The notes under the pieces: model-generated | Told to the model about the DNA's origin: nothing | Database searches by the model: none | What the model saw: only the letters and a program-made list of their open reading frames with translations | Assembly (NCBI GenBank): GCA_945947685.1 | Contig: CAMEYT010000024.1 | Span: 1 to 6,221, forward strand | DNA from: an uncultured Bacillota bacterium | GTDB taxonomy: Bacteria > Bacillota > Clostridia > Christensenellales > UBA1242 | Length of the DNA: 6,221 nt | Direction of reading: 5' to 3' | Shown: positions 1 to 5,302 of the stretch, piece by piece | Position numbering within the stretch: position 1 is the first letter of the stretch | How the letters are laid out: every line of letters starts with the position of its first letter | Program-made: the position numbers and the translations under genes

Positions 1-209
1 GAATCACACTCAACCTGAAGGGTGGTATTTTCATTCGGTCTATCATGTTTTACAGGAATCTCTACTGTTTCATCCATATTAAGATAGATATTCTTTGATT
101 GAGCTGTTGTTTCATAAATATTCTCATCATTTCTAACAACATAATATATAGATACTCCGCAAGAAACAACAATAATTGCAACAGCGATATATAATAAAAT
201 TTTCTTCAT
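1..209 (-). CDS. Small exported or lipid-anchored protein, partial (N-terminus only)
   Basis: I do not recognise this gene. An ATG at 209-207 is preceded by a good ribosome binding site, AGGGGAG at 214-220, four bases upstream, and opens a frame that runs off the left edge after 69 complete codons. The protein starts with two lysines and a hydrophobic stretch (about residues 4-25, ILLYIAVAIIVVSCGVS then IYYVV), so it is exported or membrane-anchored. Residues V14-V15-S16-C17 fit a lipobox, which would make it a lipoprotein, but hydrophobicity continues past the cysteine, so a simple transmembrane anchor is equally possible. The visible outer part (about residues 38-69) has alternating polar and beta-prone residues such as NIYLNMDETVEIPV, loosely like the start of an Ig-like beta domain; that is only an impression. 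It has its own promoter, so it need not belong to the ypeB transcript. The C-terminus lies outside the window. Confidence 0.7.
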   Translation of the reverse strand, partial: MKKILLYIAVAIIVVSCGVSIYYVVRNDENIYETTAQSKNIYLNMDETVEIPVKHDRPNENTTLQVECD

Positions 210-282
210 TCTTCTCCCCTCGATTATTTAAGTTTTTAATATCATTTTCTGTAATGTAATATTCTAAATAAATTAAAATTTT

Positions 283-299
283 GTTTGCTGAACGCAAAC
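283..299 (-). promoter_or_regulatory. Leader hairpin of the partial gene (proximal)
   Basis: GTTTGC (283-288) and GCAAAC (294-299) form a perfect 6-bp inverted repeat around a 5-base loop in the predicted leader of the gene at 1-209. No clean T-run follows on the minus strand (AAAATTTTAATTT follows), so it is not a convincing terminator. Its role is unknown; it could be an mRNA-stabilising stem or an operator. Confidence 0.3.
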
Positions 300-328
300 T
301 GAAAGATAAATCGTGCTCTCATATGTTT

Positions 329-345
329 GATTAACTATGTTAATC
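329..345 (-). promoter_or_regulatory. Inverted repeat at the predicted transcript start
   Basis: GATTAAC (329-335) and GTTAATC (339-345) form a perfect 7-bp inverted repeat with a 3-base centre. It lies a few bases downstream of the predicted transcription start (about 350) of the promoter at 357-385. This position and symmetry suit a repressor operator or a 5'-terminal mRNA stem. No regulator can be named from sequence alone. Confidence 0.35.
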
Positions 346-356
346 TATTCTTGTAT

Positions 357-385
357 AGTATACACCGCCACAACCATATTGTCAA
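357..385 (-). promoter_or_regulatory. Sigma-A-type promoter for the partial gene
   Basis: On the minus strand there is a perfect -35 TTGACA (380-385), a 17-base spacer and a -10 TATACT (357-362), one mismatch from consensus. Transcription should start near 350, giving a leader of about 140 nt before the ATG at 209. This is the best promoter match in the window and indicates vegetative, housekeeping-sigma expression of the left-hand gene, separate from the sporulation genes. Confidence 0.75.
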
Positions 386-443
386 CCCCCAAATTTTTCC
401 CTTTCTTCTTTGAAGAAGACTCTTTAAAACGCATATGAGGCAC

Positions 444-473
444 AAAAAACATATTGATTATCTTTCAATATGT
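444..473 (-). terminator. Intrinsic terminator, minus strand
   Basis: ACATATTGA (449-457) and TCAATATGT (465-473) make a perfect 9-bp stem with a 7-base loop. On the minus strand the stem is followed immediately by a run of T (444-449). The stem is AT-rich and therefore moderate in strength. It sits just upstream of the promoter at 357-385 and would stop readthrough from the ypeB side and the duplicated element. Confidence 0.55.
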
Positions 474-552
474 CCTTATAAAAAGACTTAAAGTTTATAT
501 CCGTAATCTTTGTTTTATCAAATTGACTTGGCTCCCATATGTTTATTAACAT

Positions 553-734
553 AGAGAAATACCAATATCCGAAAAATCTCAAATTAAACTAGACTAGAAA
601 AACAAAGCTATTTTTTACAGAACACAAATAAGACAAAAAAAGAAAGCAGAGCAAGGCTCTGCATTTGGCTGCGGAAGGCGCGTAGTTGCCTACGTAACTG
701 TCGCAGACAGATGCTAGAAACACAGCTCTGCAAA
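553..734 (-). repeat. Tandem structured repeat, copy 1
   Basis: This ~182-base unit recurs at 753-935. The offset is 200 bases up to 616 and 201 after it, because copy 2 has one extra C at 817. I count two substitutions (558/758 and 563/763) and that one insertion; the remainder is identical. The left half is AT-rich; the right half (about 646-731) is GC-rich and full of short palindromes. These are GCAGAGC/GCTCTGC at 646-662, CGTAG/CTACG at 681-694, and a distal second GCTCTGC at 725-731. After 734 the two copies diverge, and copy 1 lacks the outer inverted-repeat arm present in copy 2. The 1-base indel changes the reading frame between copies, which argues against coding. Strand is given as minus because the terminator-like stem works that way; true orientation is uncertain. 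Confidence 0.85.
635..662 (-). terminator. Terminator-like hairpin in repeat copy 1
   Basis: On the minus strand, GCAGAGC-CTT-GCTCTGC (646-662) forms a 7-bp GC-rich stem with a 3-base loop, followed by TTTCTTTTTTT (645-635). This is a classic intrinsic terminator layout. The same downstream arm can alternatively pair with a second GCAGAGC (725-731 on this strand), so its formation may be conditional. Confidence 0.55.
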
Positions 735-752
735 TCATACTTCTATTTAATC

Positions 753-935
753 AGAGATATACAAATATCCGAAAAATCTCAAATTAAACTAGACTAGAAA
801 AACAAAGCTATTTTTTCACAGAACACAAATAAGACAAAAAAAGAAAGCAGAGCAAGGCTCTGCATTTGGCTGCGGAAGGCGCGTAGTTGCCTACGTAACT
901 GTCGCAGACAGATGCTAGAAACACAGCTCTGCAAA
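753..935 (-). repeat. Tandem structured repeat, copy 2
   Basis: This is the second copy of the unit at 553-734. It lies directly downstream of ypeB in the direction of transcription. Its core carries the same set of palindromes: GCAGAGC/GCTCTGC (847-863), CGTAG-TTGC-CTACG (882-895), CTGTC-GCA-GACAG (899-911), the alternative CTGCG/CGCAG (870-874 with 903-907), and the distal GCTCTGC (926-932). Unlike copy 1 it continues into a T-rich arm, completing a long inverted repeat. The near identity of the copies implies a recent tandem duplication or concerted maintenance. It may be a small mobile element, a structured RNA or an elaborate terminator; I do not recognise a named family. Confidence 0.85.
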
Positions 936-952
936 CTTTTTTTGTCTTATTT
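827..952. repeat. 27-bp inverted repeat bounding the copy 2 core
   Basis: The arms at 827-853 and 926-952 are complementary at 24 of 27 positions; the three mismatches are contiguous (844-846 against 933-935). The outer 17 bp pair AAATAAGAC plus a run of A and G with its complement, and the inner 7 bp are GCAGAGC/GCTCTGC. The element is 126 bp long, the size of a small MITE-like element or a long RNA hairpin. Its right end includes the first base of the ypeB stop triplet (952-954). I see no clear target-site duplication, and copy 1 has only the inner part of the right arm. Confidence 0.7.
836..863 (-). terminator. Terminator-like hairpin downstream of ypeB (repeat copy 2)
   Basis: This is the same 7-bp GCAGAGC/GCTCTGC stem and TTTCTTTTTTT tract as in copy 1, about 90 bases beyond the ypeB stop codon. 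It is the most likely end of the spoIIR-sleB-ypeB transcript. A competing upstream GCAGAGC (926-932, minus) can capture the downstream arm and would prevent the terminator from folding. Confidence 0.6.
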
Positions 953-2325
953 TACATAAGTGTTGTTCCCTCTACACTCTCCACAACTTTTAATATATTT
1001 TCTTGCACACCTGTCAAAGCGTTAATGTAGAAATAATAGGTCGAACCGTTACGTTGTCCAACAAATTCATAACAAAGAATTTCACGAGAATACTCCAATG
1101 GAATAAGTGTTAACCTTCCCGGTTCGAAGTTGTAAGATGTTGGCAATTTACTTTTAGCAGTCTCTTTGGAAATTGTTGGCGTTGGCAACACTCTATTAAC
1201 GTGATTTGTGAAATATGTTGTTGCATCATAACCAATTATCTCGCCAGAAGCAAGGTCAATTTTTACTTTGATTAAATCTGGATATAAAATAATTCCTTTT
1301 TGATTAGGAGCAATATTGAAATAACCATTATTATTCAATGCATCTTTCCAAACACATACACAGTCTTCAATGCCGTTTAATCGAACAAAATCTAGAGCAA
1401 TTTTTTCGCTTTCTTCTAAATCAAGTTTCCCTAAATATGTATCTTCGCTAGCTCCACTCAATGTAACTAAATATCCACCAATTTTTGATATTTGAGCATA
1501 TAATGTATTTTCAAGTTTTGTCATCAACTTAAAATTATATGTTATAATTCGTCCATTTACTTCTCCAATTAATTCAATAGACTTAGCTGATGGGAATAAT
1601 TTTTTCATAACTTCCATAGCGTCGCTTTCAGATATCTCGATACCCTTCAATCCCTTAATATCAACATTCGTTTGAGAATCAGAGAATGGTCCATCATAAA
1701 TCATTGTTGGATAATCTACATCTTCTGTTTTTATCTTAGAAATTTGAATTGTAAAAGAATTCATATCTCCTTCTGTTAAATCCATACTGTTTTGTAGGAT
1801 AGAATAATTTTCACGCGTTTCAGTAATAAACTTATTTATCTGGTCTCTCATATCAGTCATAGAATCTTTAATTTTTGTTAACGTTTCTTCTTCCTCAGTA
1901 GACAATTTTGTTCCTTTTGCTACTTTCTTTGCTAAAGTATCTGTGTATCCACCAACTTGATTAATAAATCGAATGCTTTCCGATAAACTTCCTTGTGAAA
2001 TTGGAAGGCCTGCAATACTATGTTCTGCAAGTTCAGAGTTGTTTGCAACTTCAATTAATAGTTTATTTTGCAAATCAGTATTGTCTGTTACAAGTATTTT
2101 GCCTAATTTAGTTTCAATATTGTTTACACCTTCCATTAAATCATACATATTACGTTGATATACATTTTCAAGCTGTGTCCCATATGTATTTGATGTCGAT
2201 TGAGTAATTGCATATCCTATTCCTAACCCTAGAGTTGACATTGCTAAAACACCTGTAGCTATCGATAATCCAATTATCGTTTTATTTTTTTTATTTTGAG
2301 TTTGTTCATTGTTTTTATTTGCCAT
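952..2325 (-). CDS. ypeB: Germination protein YpeB
   Basis: YpeB is the partner of the cortex-lytic enzyme SleB. In Bacillus each protein is needed for the other to accumulate in the dormant spore, and YpeB holds SleB in check until germination. The 457-residue length is close to that of B. subtilis YpeB (about 450). A lysine/asparagine-rich start is followed by one membrane segment (about 16-40). Next comes a mostly helical, probably coiled-coil N-terminal domain (about 45-200). The family-typical segment YPTMIYDGPFSDS (205-217) precedes a C-terminal half that looks like three successive PepSY-type modules (about 230-300, 304-370 and 384-447), each with a 'GY/GE-I' beta pattern. The ATG is preceded by AAGGGGG, which begins within the sleB stop codon, so translation is probably coupled. 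The stop codon touches the inverted repeat downstream. The identification is firm; module boundaries are approximate. Confidence 0.93.
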   Translation of the reverse strand: MANKNNEQTQNKKNKTIIGLSIATGVLAMSTLGLGIGYAITQSTSNTYGTQLENVYQRNMYDLMEGVNNIETKLGKILVTDNTDLQNKLLIEVANNSELAEHSIAGLPISQGSLSESIRFINQVGGYTDTLAKKVAKGTKLSTEEEETLTKIKDSMTDMRDQINKFITETRENYSILQNSMDLTEGDMNSFTIQISKIKTEDVDYPTMIYDGPFSDSQTNVDIKGLKGIEISESDAMEVMKKLFPSAKSIELIGEVNGRIITYNFKLMTKLENTLYAQISKIGGYLVTLSGASEDTYLGKLDLEESEKIALDFVRLNGIEDCVCVWKDALNNNGYFNIAPNQKGIILYPDLIKVKIDLASGEIIGYDATTYFTNHVNRVLPTPTISKETAKSKLPTSYNFEPGRLTLIPLEYSREILCYEFVGQRNGSTYYFYINALTGVQENILKVVESVEGTTLM

Positions 2326-2334
2326 ACATCCCCC

Positions 2335-3030
2335 TTAAATCGCAAAGACATGCTTGCCGATTGTTACAACTGTTTTTCGACTAAATATCCATTTACTTGT
2401 TGATGTGCTAAAAATATAATAATACAAACATCCATATGTAGAGTACCAGCCATTCAATGCATCTTGAGCAGCAGAATATGCTGTTGAATTTGGTTCCAGA
2501 TTAATCTGTCCATCTTGAATCGATGTAAATGCCCAAGGTTGATAGATAACACCCGAGATAGTATTTGGGAAATTTGGACTCTTAACTCGATTTAAAATAA
2601 CCGCTGCAACAGCTACTTGTCCTTGATATGGTTCACCTCTAGCTTCAGCATATACGCACTTGGCTAGTAAATATAAATCAGAGCTTGTATTCTTGTTTGT
2701 TGTAGAAGAAGTGCCAATTGTTATCCCAATTGCTTTTGCCGTTTGTGGCCCTACAATTCCATCAACAGTAAGTCCATTTTTCTTTTGAAAAAGTCTAACA
2801 GCTTGTTTTGTTTTAGGTCCATAAATTCCATCAACACTCCCAGTATAATATCCCCAATTCTTTAGCTTTTTTTGAATAGTCATTGTTTCACTTGTAGTTA
2901 GTGCTTCGACGATATCAGCTTGAACAAAGGACGATTCCTCCTTCGACGTAATTTGATATGTAGATCCGCACCCTAGTAGCGATGTTAATACCATAAGTGA
3001 AGCTCCCATACCTAATAAAATCTTCTTCAT
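2335..3030 (-). CDS. sleB: Spore cortex-lytic enzyme SleB
   Basis: SleB is a lytic transglycosylase that digests muramic-delta-lactam-containing cortex peptidoglycan on germination. The 231-residue protein has three parts. An export signal (1-20) ends in LLGC, so Cys21 looks like a lipidation site. A peptidoglycan-binding domain (about 48-101) carries the repeated motif GIYGPKTKQAVRLFQ and VDGIVGPQTAKAI. The C-terminal cell-wall hydrolase domain (about 117-231) contains AEARGEPYQGQVAVAAVILNR; by family knowledge the first Glu of this motif (E129) is the catalytic acid. The end, TSKWIFSRKTVVTIGKHVFA, is typical of the family. It is shorter than B. subtilis SleB (about 305 residues), mainly through a short linker. 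The ATG overlaps the spoIIR stop (ATGA), with GGAGGG at 3034-3039, and ypeB follows after 9 bases, as is usual for this pair. The related CwlJ lacks the peptidoglycan-binding domain, so SleB is the better call. Confidence 0.93.
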   Translation of the reverse strand: MKKILLGMGASLMVLTSLLGCGSTYQITSKEESSFVQADIVEALTTSETMTIQKKLKNWGYYTGSVDGIYGPKTKQAVRLFQKKNGLTVDGIVGPQTAKAIGITIGTSSTTNKNTSSDLYLLAKCVYAEARGEPYQGQVAVAAVILNRVKSPNFPNTISGVIYQPWAFTSIQDGQINLEPNSTAYSAAQDALNGWYSTYGCLYYYIFSTSTSKWIFSRKTVVTIGKHVFAI

Positions 3031-3572
3031 TTTCCCTCCGTTTTATTTGTAACTGATTTTATTATTTCCCAAATTTTCGAAATATAAACATTATTCGCGG
3101 AATTTTTTGTATTAGTAAAACAAAAAGCTGGATATACAACGCACCACCAATTATTTCCCTTCCCAGCCCCAAGTGCTAGAATCAATGAGTCATAGTAACC
3201 ACTCTCTAAAGTAAGTTTGTCATAAGTTCTTGTAGGGAAATATTCACTTGAAATATAAGCTTTTGAAGTATAAGAATATCCCTCTGTTTTTAGGACATTA
3301 TTTGCTATTTTTTCGATATATGCAAGATTTTTACTTATAATTGATTCTGCCTCATCTTTTGTTTCGGCGTCTGATAGAACAGGAATCAGAGCTTCAACAA
3401 CAGCATCTCTAACTACATATTTTATGGTTTGGTCAGCGTCAGAGTTTGAGTTAGCACGAATATGAACACGTAAATAATCTGAATTTGTCATATTACCCTT
3501 AGGCGTTAATCCTACAATAGCAAAAACAGCTCCAATTATAACTATGCATATAACTGAAATTATATATTTCAT
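3027..3572 (-). CDS. spoIIR: Stage II sporulation protein R
   Basis: SpoIIR is made in the forespore and exported into the intermembrane space, where it triggers SpoIIGA to process pro-sigma-E in the mother cell. The product shows an N-terminal membrane or signal segment (about 3-22). Three family motifs follow: LRVHIRANSNSDADQ (34-48), SEYFPTRTY (109-117) and the near-invariant GAGKGNNWWCVVYP (135-148). I chose the ATG at 3572 (181 residues) because GGAGG lies 10 bases upstream (3583-3587) and the signal segment then starts at the N-terminus. An in-frame GTG at 3611 would add 13 polar residues and has no clear ribosome binding site. The GGAGG is itself inside a hairpin. The stop codon overlaps the sleB start by 4 bases. 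Genomes usually keep spoIIR apart from sleB-ypeB, so this coupling is notable. Confidence 0.93.
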   Translation of the reverse strand: MKYIISVICIVIIGAVFAIVGLTPKGNMTNSDYLRVHIRANSNSDADQTIKYVVRDAVVEALIPVLSDAETKDEAESIISKNLAYIEKIANNVLKTEGYSYTSKAYISSEYFPTRTYDKLTLESGYYDSLILALGAGKGNNWWCVVYPAFCFTNTKNSANNVYISKIWEIIKSVTNKTEGK

Positions 3573-3576
3573 ATGT

Positions 3577-3608
3577 AAAAAACCTCCATTTTTGATATGG
3601 AGATTTTT
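3577..3608 (-). promoter_or_regulatory. Leader hairpin masking the spoIIR ribosome binding site
   Basis: On the minus strand CTCCAT (3597-3602) pairs with ATGGAG (3584-3589) around a 7-base loop. The stem extends by one T-G wobble and five A-T pairs, with AAAAA on one side and T6 on the other. The downstream arm contains the GGAGG of spoIIR, and T6 (3577-3582) directly follows. The structure can therefore act in two ways: as an intrinsic terminator/attenuator in the leader, or as a lid over the ribosome binding site. It reaches to within 5 bases of the ATG. The inverted repeat is directly visible; the regulatory role is inferred. Confidence 0.5.
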
Positions 3609-3632
3609 CACAAATAATCAAATCATTATTCA

Positions 3633-3662
3633 TAAGTTGAGGAGTAAAAACTATGAATATGC
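3633..3662 (-). promoter_or_regulatory. Candidate forespore (sigma-F/sigma-G) promoter for spoIIR
   Basis: Just after the stop codon of the upstream gene, the minus strand shows GCATA (3658-3662), an 18-base spacer and CAACTTA (3633-3639). From memory, forespore promoters have a GNATA-type -35 and a CATNNTA-type -10 at about this distance; the -10 here has one mismatch. The GG that sigma-F prefers before the -10 is absent, so sigma-G may fit better, although spoIIR in B. subtilis is a sigma-F gene. The site is well placed for the 90-base gap before spoIIR, but such short motifs arise easily by chance. Confidence 0.35.
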
Positions 3663-5180
3663 TCATTTTTTGTTTTTTTGGTAAAATAAAATTAATTCTT
3701 TGTTCTCAGTTAAAGGGAATAAAACATCTGGATTTTGTTCTGCAACTAATGATTCTTTCACATTCTTATTTTTAGCTATATCCCACAATGTTTGACCTTC
3801 CTTCCCGAAAATAATTTCCATTGCATAATCACGTTCTGGAATCTCATCGCTTATAGTTGCATCTGAAATAACGGCAGAAACTTCATCCTTATATAAATAT
3901 ACATTTACTTTCACTTTTGCATCATAAAATAATTCTCTACCTTTCTTAACCACCACATCAACATCAGTAATAACTGCCGTTGTGCAGATTTCAGCATTTT
4001 CTGGAAGTGAAGTTCTATCAGACAATATAAATGGAATCTCGATTTCAACAGCGTTGAGTGAAGACTCTTCATCATTTAGATATACAACTGTTGTGCGAGC
4101 AATTCCCTCTACTTTTAGCATATCGTCATCTTGATATGTGCTTGTAATTTCTACAGAATTTCCGCCATTGAATAATATTTTATCAACACGAGGCTTGTCA
4201 TCTTCGATTACAAGGTTCCCCTCAATTTTTCCTTCAACAACTTCATTTGGATGATTTTTTGTCATTGAAAAACTAGCTGTGGTTAAACCTATTTCATTCT
4301 TTGTGCTATATAAATCCGCAACTACATCGACATCCACTTCATGATATGCTATTGCGCAAATATCTACAGGGACAGAGATTTGAACACGTGCGCCCTTTTC
4401 GTCATTATCTACAACGGCCTTCACTCCACTATATCTAACAAAAGCAAAAGCTTCTGCACTACTATCTCTGGTTACGCCCTCAATCTCAACTTCTTCTCTA
4501 AAGTTTTCAAAAACATATGCTGTTTCAAACTTATCATTCTCGGTTAAATATAACACTCTGCTAATGATTTCACCTGAAACAGCGACATAGTTAAGACCAG
4601 TTTCAACATCTTTAATAGCGGCTTGACTTTCACATAGCAAAAGTTTCTTAATTGGCTCTCTTGTAGTCAAAGAAATTTCTGCACAGATAGAAGAGCATTT
4701 ATCTCCTATTAAGTGAATCACTTGCATATTCTCTTTCTTTAATGAGATATTCTCATCATCAGATGTGATTGTTTGTATTTCTTGGTTTGCTACAACAAAT
4801 CCCATTTGCTCCAAAGTGTATATTATATTTATACTGCCATTCCCAACCTTGCCAACTTTGTAGTTTTTAACTCTAACTCGAATAACAGCTTTTTGTCCAG
4901 CAGAAATATTATTATCTTCAAACTTAAAAGAGAAAGGACAAGATGTATGTGTTGAACCGACTTCTCCTCCTGCTAACATATATAAAATGCAAGTTTCAAT
5001 ATCTCCTGTATAATTCACACTCCCTGTGAGCACTTCATTTGTTCCTAATGTAACATCGGATGATATAGTGAAGATTTTTTCAATCTCTCCTTCAACTGGG
5101 ATACTGCATTCTACAGTGAATTCCCCTTTCGGCAATCTGTATTTTTTTGCCACCTGAAAATTATTTGATTCAAAAGCCAT
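3663..5180 (-). CDS. sipL: SPOCS (DUF3794) and LysM spore-coat morphogenesis protein, SipL-like
   Basis: The 505-residue protein has no signal peptide or membrane segment and is expected in the mother-cell cytoplasm. It consists of repeated SPOCS/DUF3794 modules, roughly 35-125, 175-300 and 330-440, recognisable from recurring segments such as VSGEIISRVLYL (201-212) and VEGIARTTVVYL (357-368). It ends in a LysM domain (about 456-501, GKEGQTLWDIAKNKNV through NKELILFY). This order matches Clostridioides difficile SipL, whose LysM domain binds SpoIVA and tethers the coat to the forespore surface; SpoVID is the Bacillus counterpart. The ATG follows AGGAGG (5185-5190) by four bases. It is divergent from veg, an arrangement I recall from clostridial genomes, and precedes spoIIR on the same strand. 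In C. difficile sipL is under sigma-E; I cannot identify its promoter with confidence here. Other DUF3794/LysM proteins exist, so orthology to SipL is likely rather than proven. Confidence 0.85.
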   Translation of the reverse strand: MAFESNNFQVAKKYRLPKGEFTVECSIPVEGEIEKIFTISSDVTLGTNEVLTGSVNYTGDIETCILYMLAGGEVGSTHTSCPFSFKFEDNNISAGQKAVIRVRVKNYKVGKVGNGSINIIYTLEQMGFVVANQEIQTITSDDENISLKKENMQVIHLIGDKCSSICAEISLTTREPIKKLLLCESQAAIKDVETGLNYVAVSGEIISRVLYLTENDKFETAYVFENFREEVEIEGVTRDSSAEAFAFVRYSGVKAVVDNDEKGARVQISVPVDICAIAYHEVDVDVVADLYSTKNEIGLTTASFSMTKNHPNEVVEGKIEGNLVIEDDKPRVDKILFNGGNSVEITSTYQDDDMLKVEGIARTTVVYLNDEESSLNAVEIEIPFILSDRTSLPENAEICTTAVITDVDVVVKKGRELFYDAKVKVNVYLYKDEVSAVISDATISDEIPERDYAMEIIFGKEGQTLWDIAKNKNVKESLVAEQNPDVLFPLTENKELILFYQKNKK

Positions 5181-5246
5181 ATTTCCTCCTCTAACTTCGA
5201 TATCGTTATTATTCTATTTACAAAGTCGGTTGAGTATGACAAAATG

Positions 5247-5274
5247 TTTACAATTTTTAAAAATCGGCAATAAT
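5247..5274 (+). promoter_or_regulatory. Candidate sigma-A promoter for veg
   Basis: TTTACA (5247-5252) and AATAAT (5269-5274) are separated by 16 bases, with start of transcription expected near 5281, about 20 bases before the ATG. Each hexamer has one mismatch from consensus. A better -10 match, TATAAT at 5283-5288, lies too close to the start codon to leave room for the ribosome binding site. B. subtilis veg is known for a strong vegetative promoter, which agrees with sigma-A control. Confidence 0.4.
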
Positions 5275-5302
5275 GATGTATATATAATTATGAGGAGAGA
5301 GA

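Larger units (their letters stand above)
210..951. other. Long intergenic region between ypeB and the partial gene
   Basis: About 740 bases contain no gene I can support. From right to left (the direction of minus-strand transcription) this region holds copy 2 and copy 1 of a tandemly duplicated structured unit, an AT-rich stretch of about 70 bases, an intrinsic terminator, a sigma-A-type promoter and the leader of the partial gene. Short open frames exist but lack ribosome binding sites. The cores of the repeats are clearly more GC-rich than their surroundings. Confidence 0.75.

Noticed and set aside
424..552. A 42-codon minus-strand frame (MLINIWEPSQFDKTKITD... ending VFCASYAF) between the repeat and the promoter.
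   Set aside because: It has no ribosome binding site, and the intrinsic terminator at 444-473 lies inside it. It could be a remnant of a gene tail, since the frame is open upstream into copy 1, but I cannot identify it.
553..935. CRISPR array.
   Set aside because: There are only two copies, the unit is far too long, and there is no short repeat-spacer pattern.
571..952. Short plus-strand frames through the repeats (e.g. ...RARLCIWLRKARSCLRNC...).
   Set aside because: The 1-base insertion at 817 shifts the frame between otherwise identical copies, there is no start context, and the composition reflects palindromic DNA.
3613..3630. AATAAT/ATTATT inverted repeat just upstream of the spoIIR leader hairpin.
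   Set aside because: It is a short, purely AT repeat in an AT-rich gap and is likely by chance.
4341..4955. Two plus-strand frames (60 and 68 codons) opposite the SipL-like gene, and similarly a 61-codon one opposite ypeB at 1973-2158.
   Set aside because: They are shadows of confident genes, without ribosome binding sites or familiar motifs.
5225..5260. A possible sigma-E promoter for the SipL-like gene on the minus strand (TAAAAAT, then CATACTCA about 14 bases on).
   Set aside because: Both boxes match only partly (about 5 of 7 at the -35, and the -10 diverges after CATAC), and the region is AT-rich. Sigma-E control is plausible from C. difficile but not shown here.
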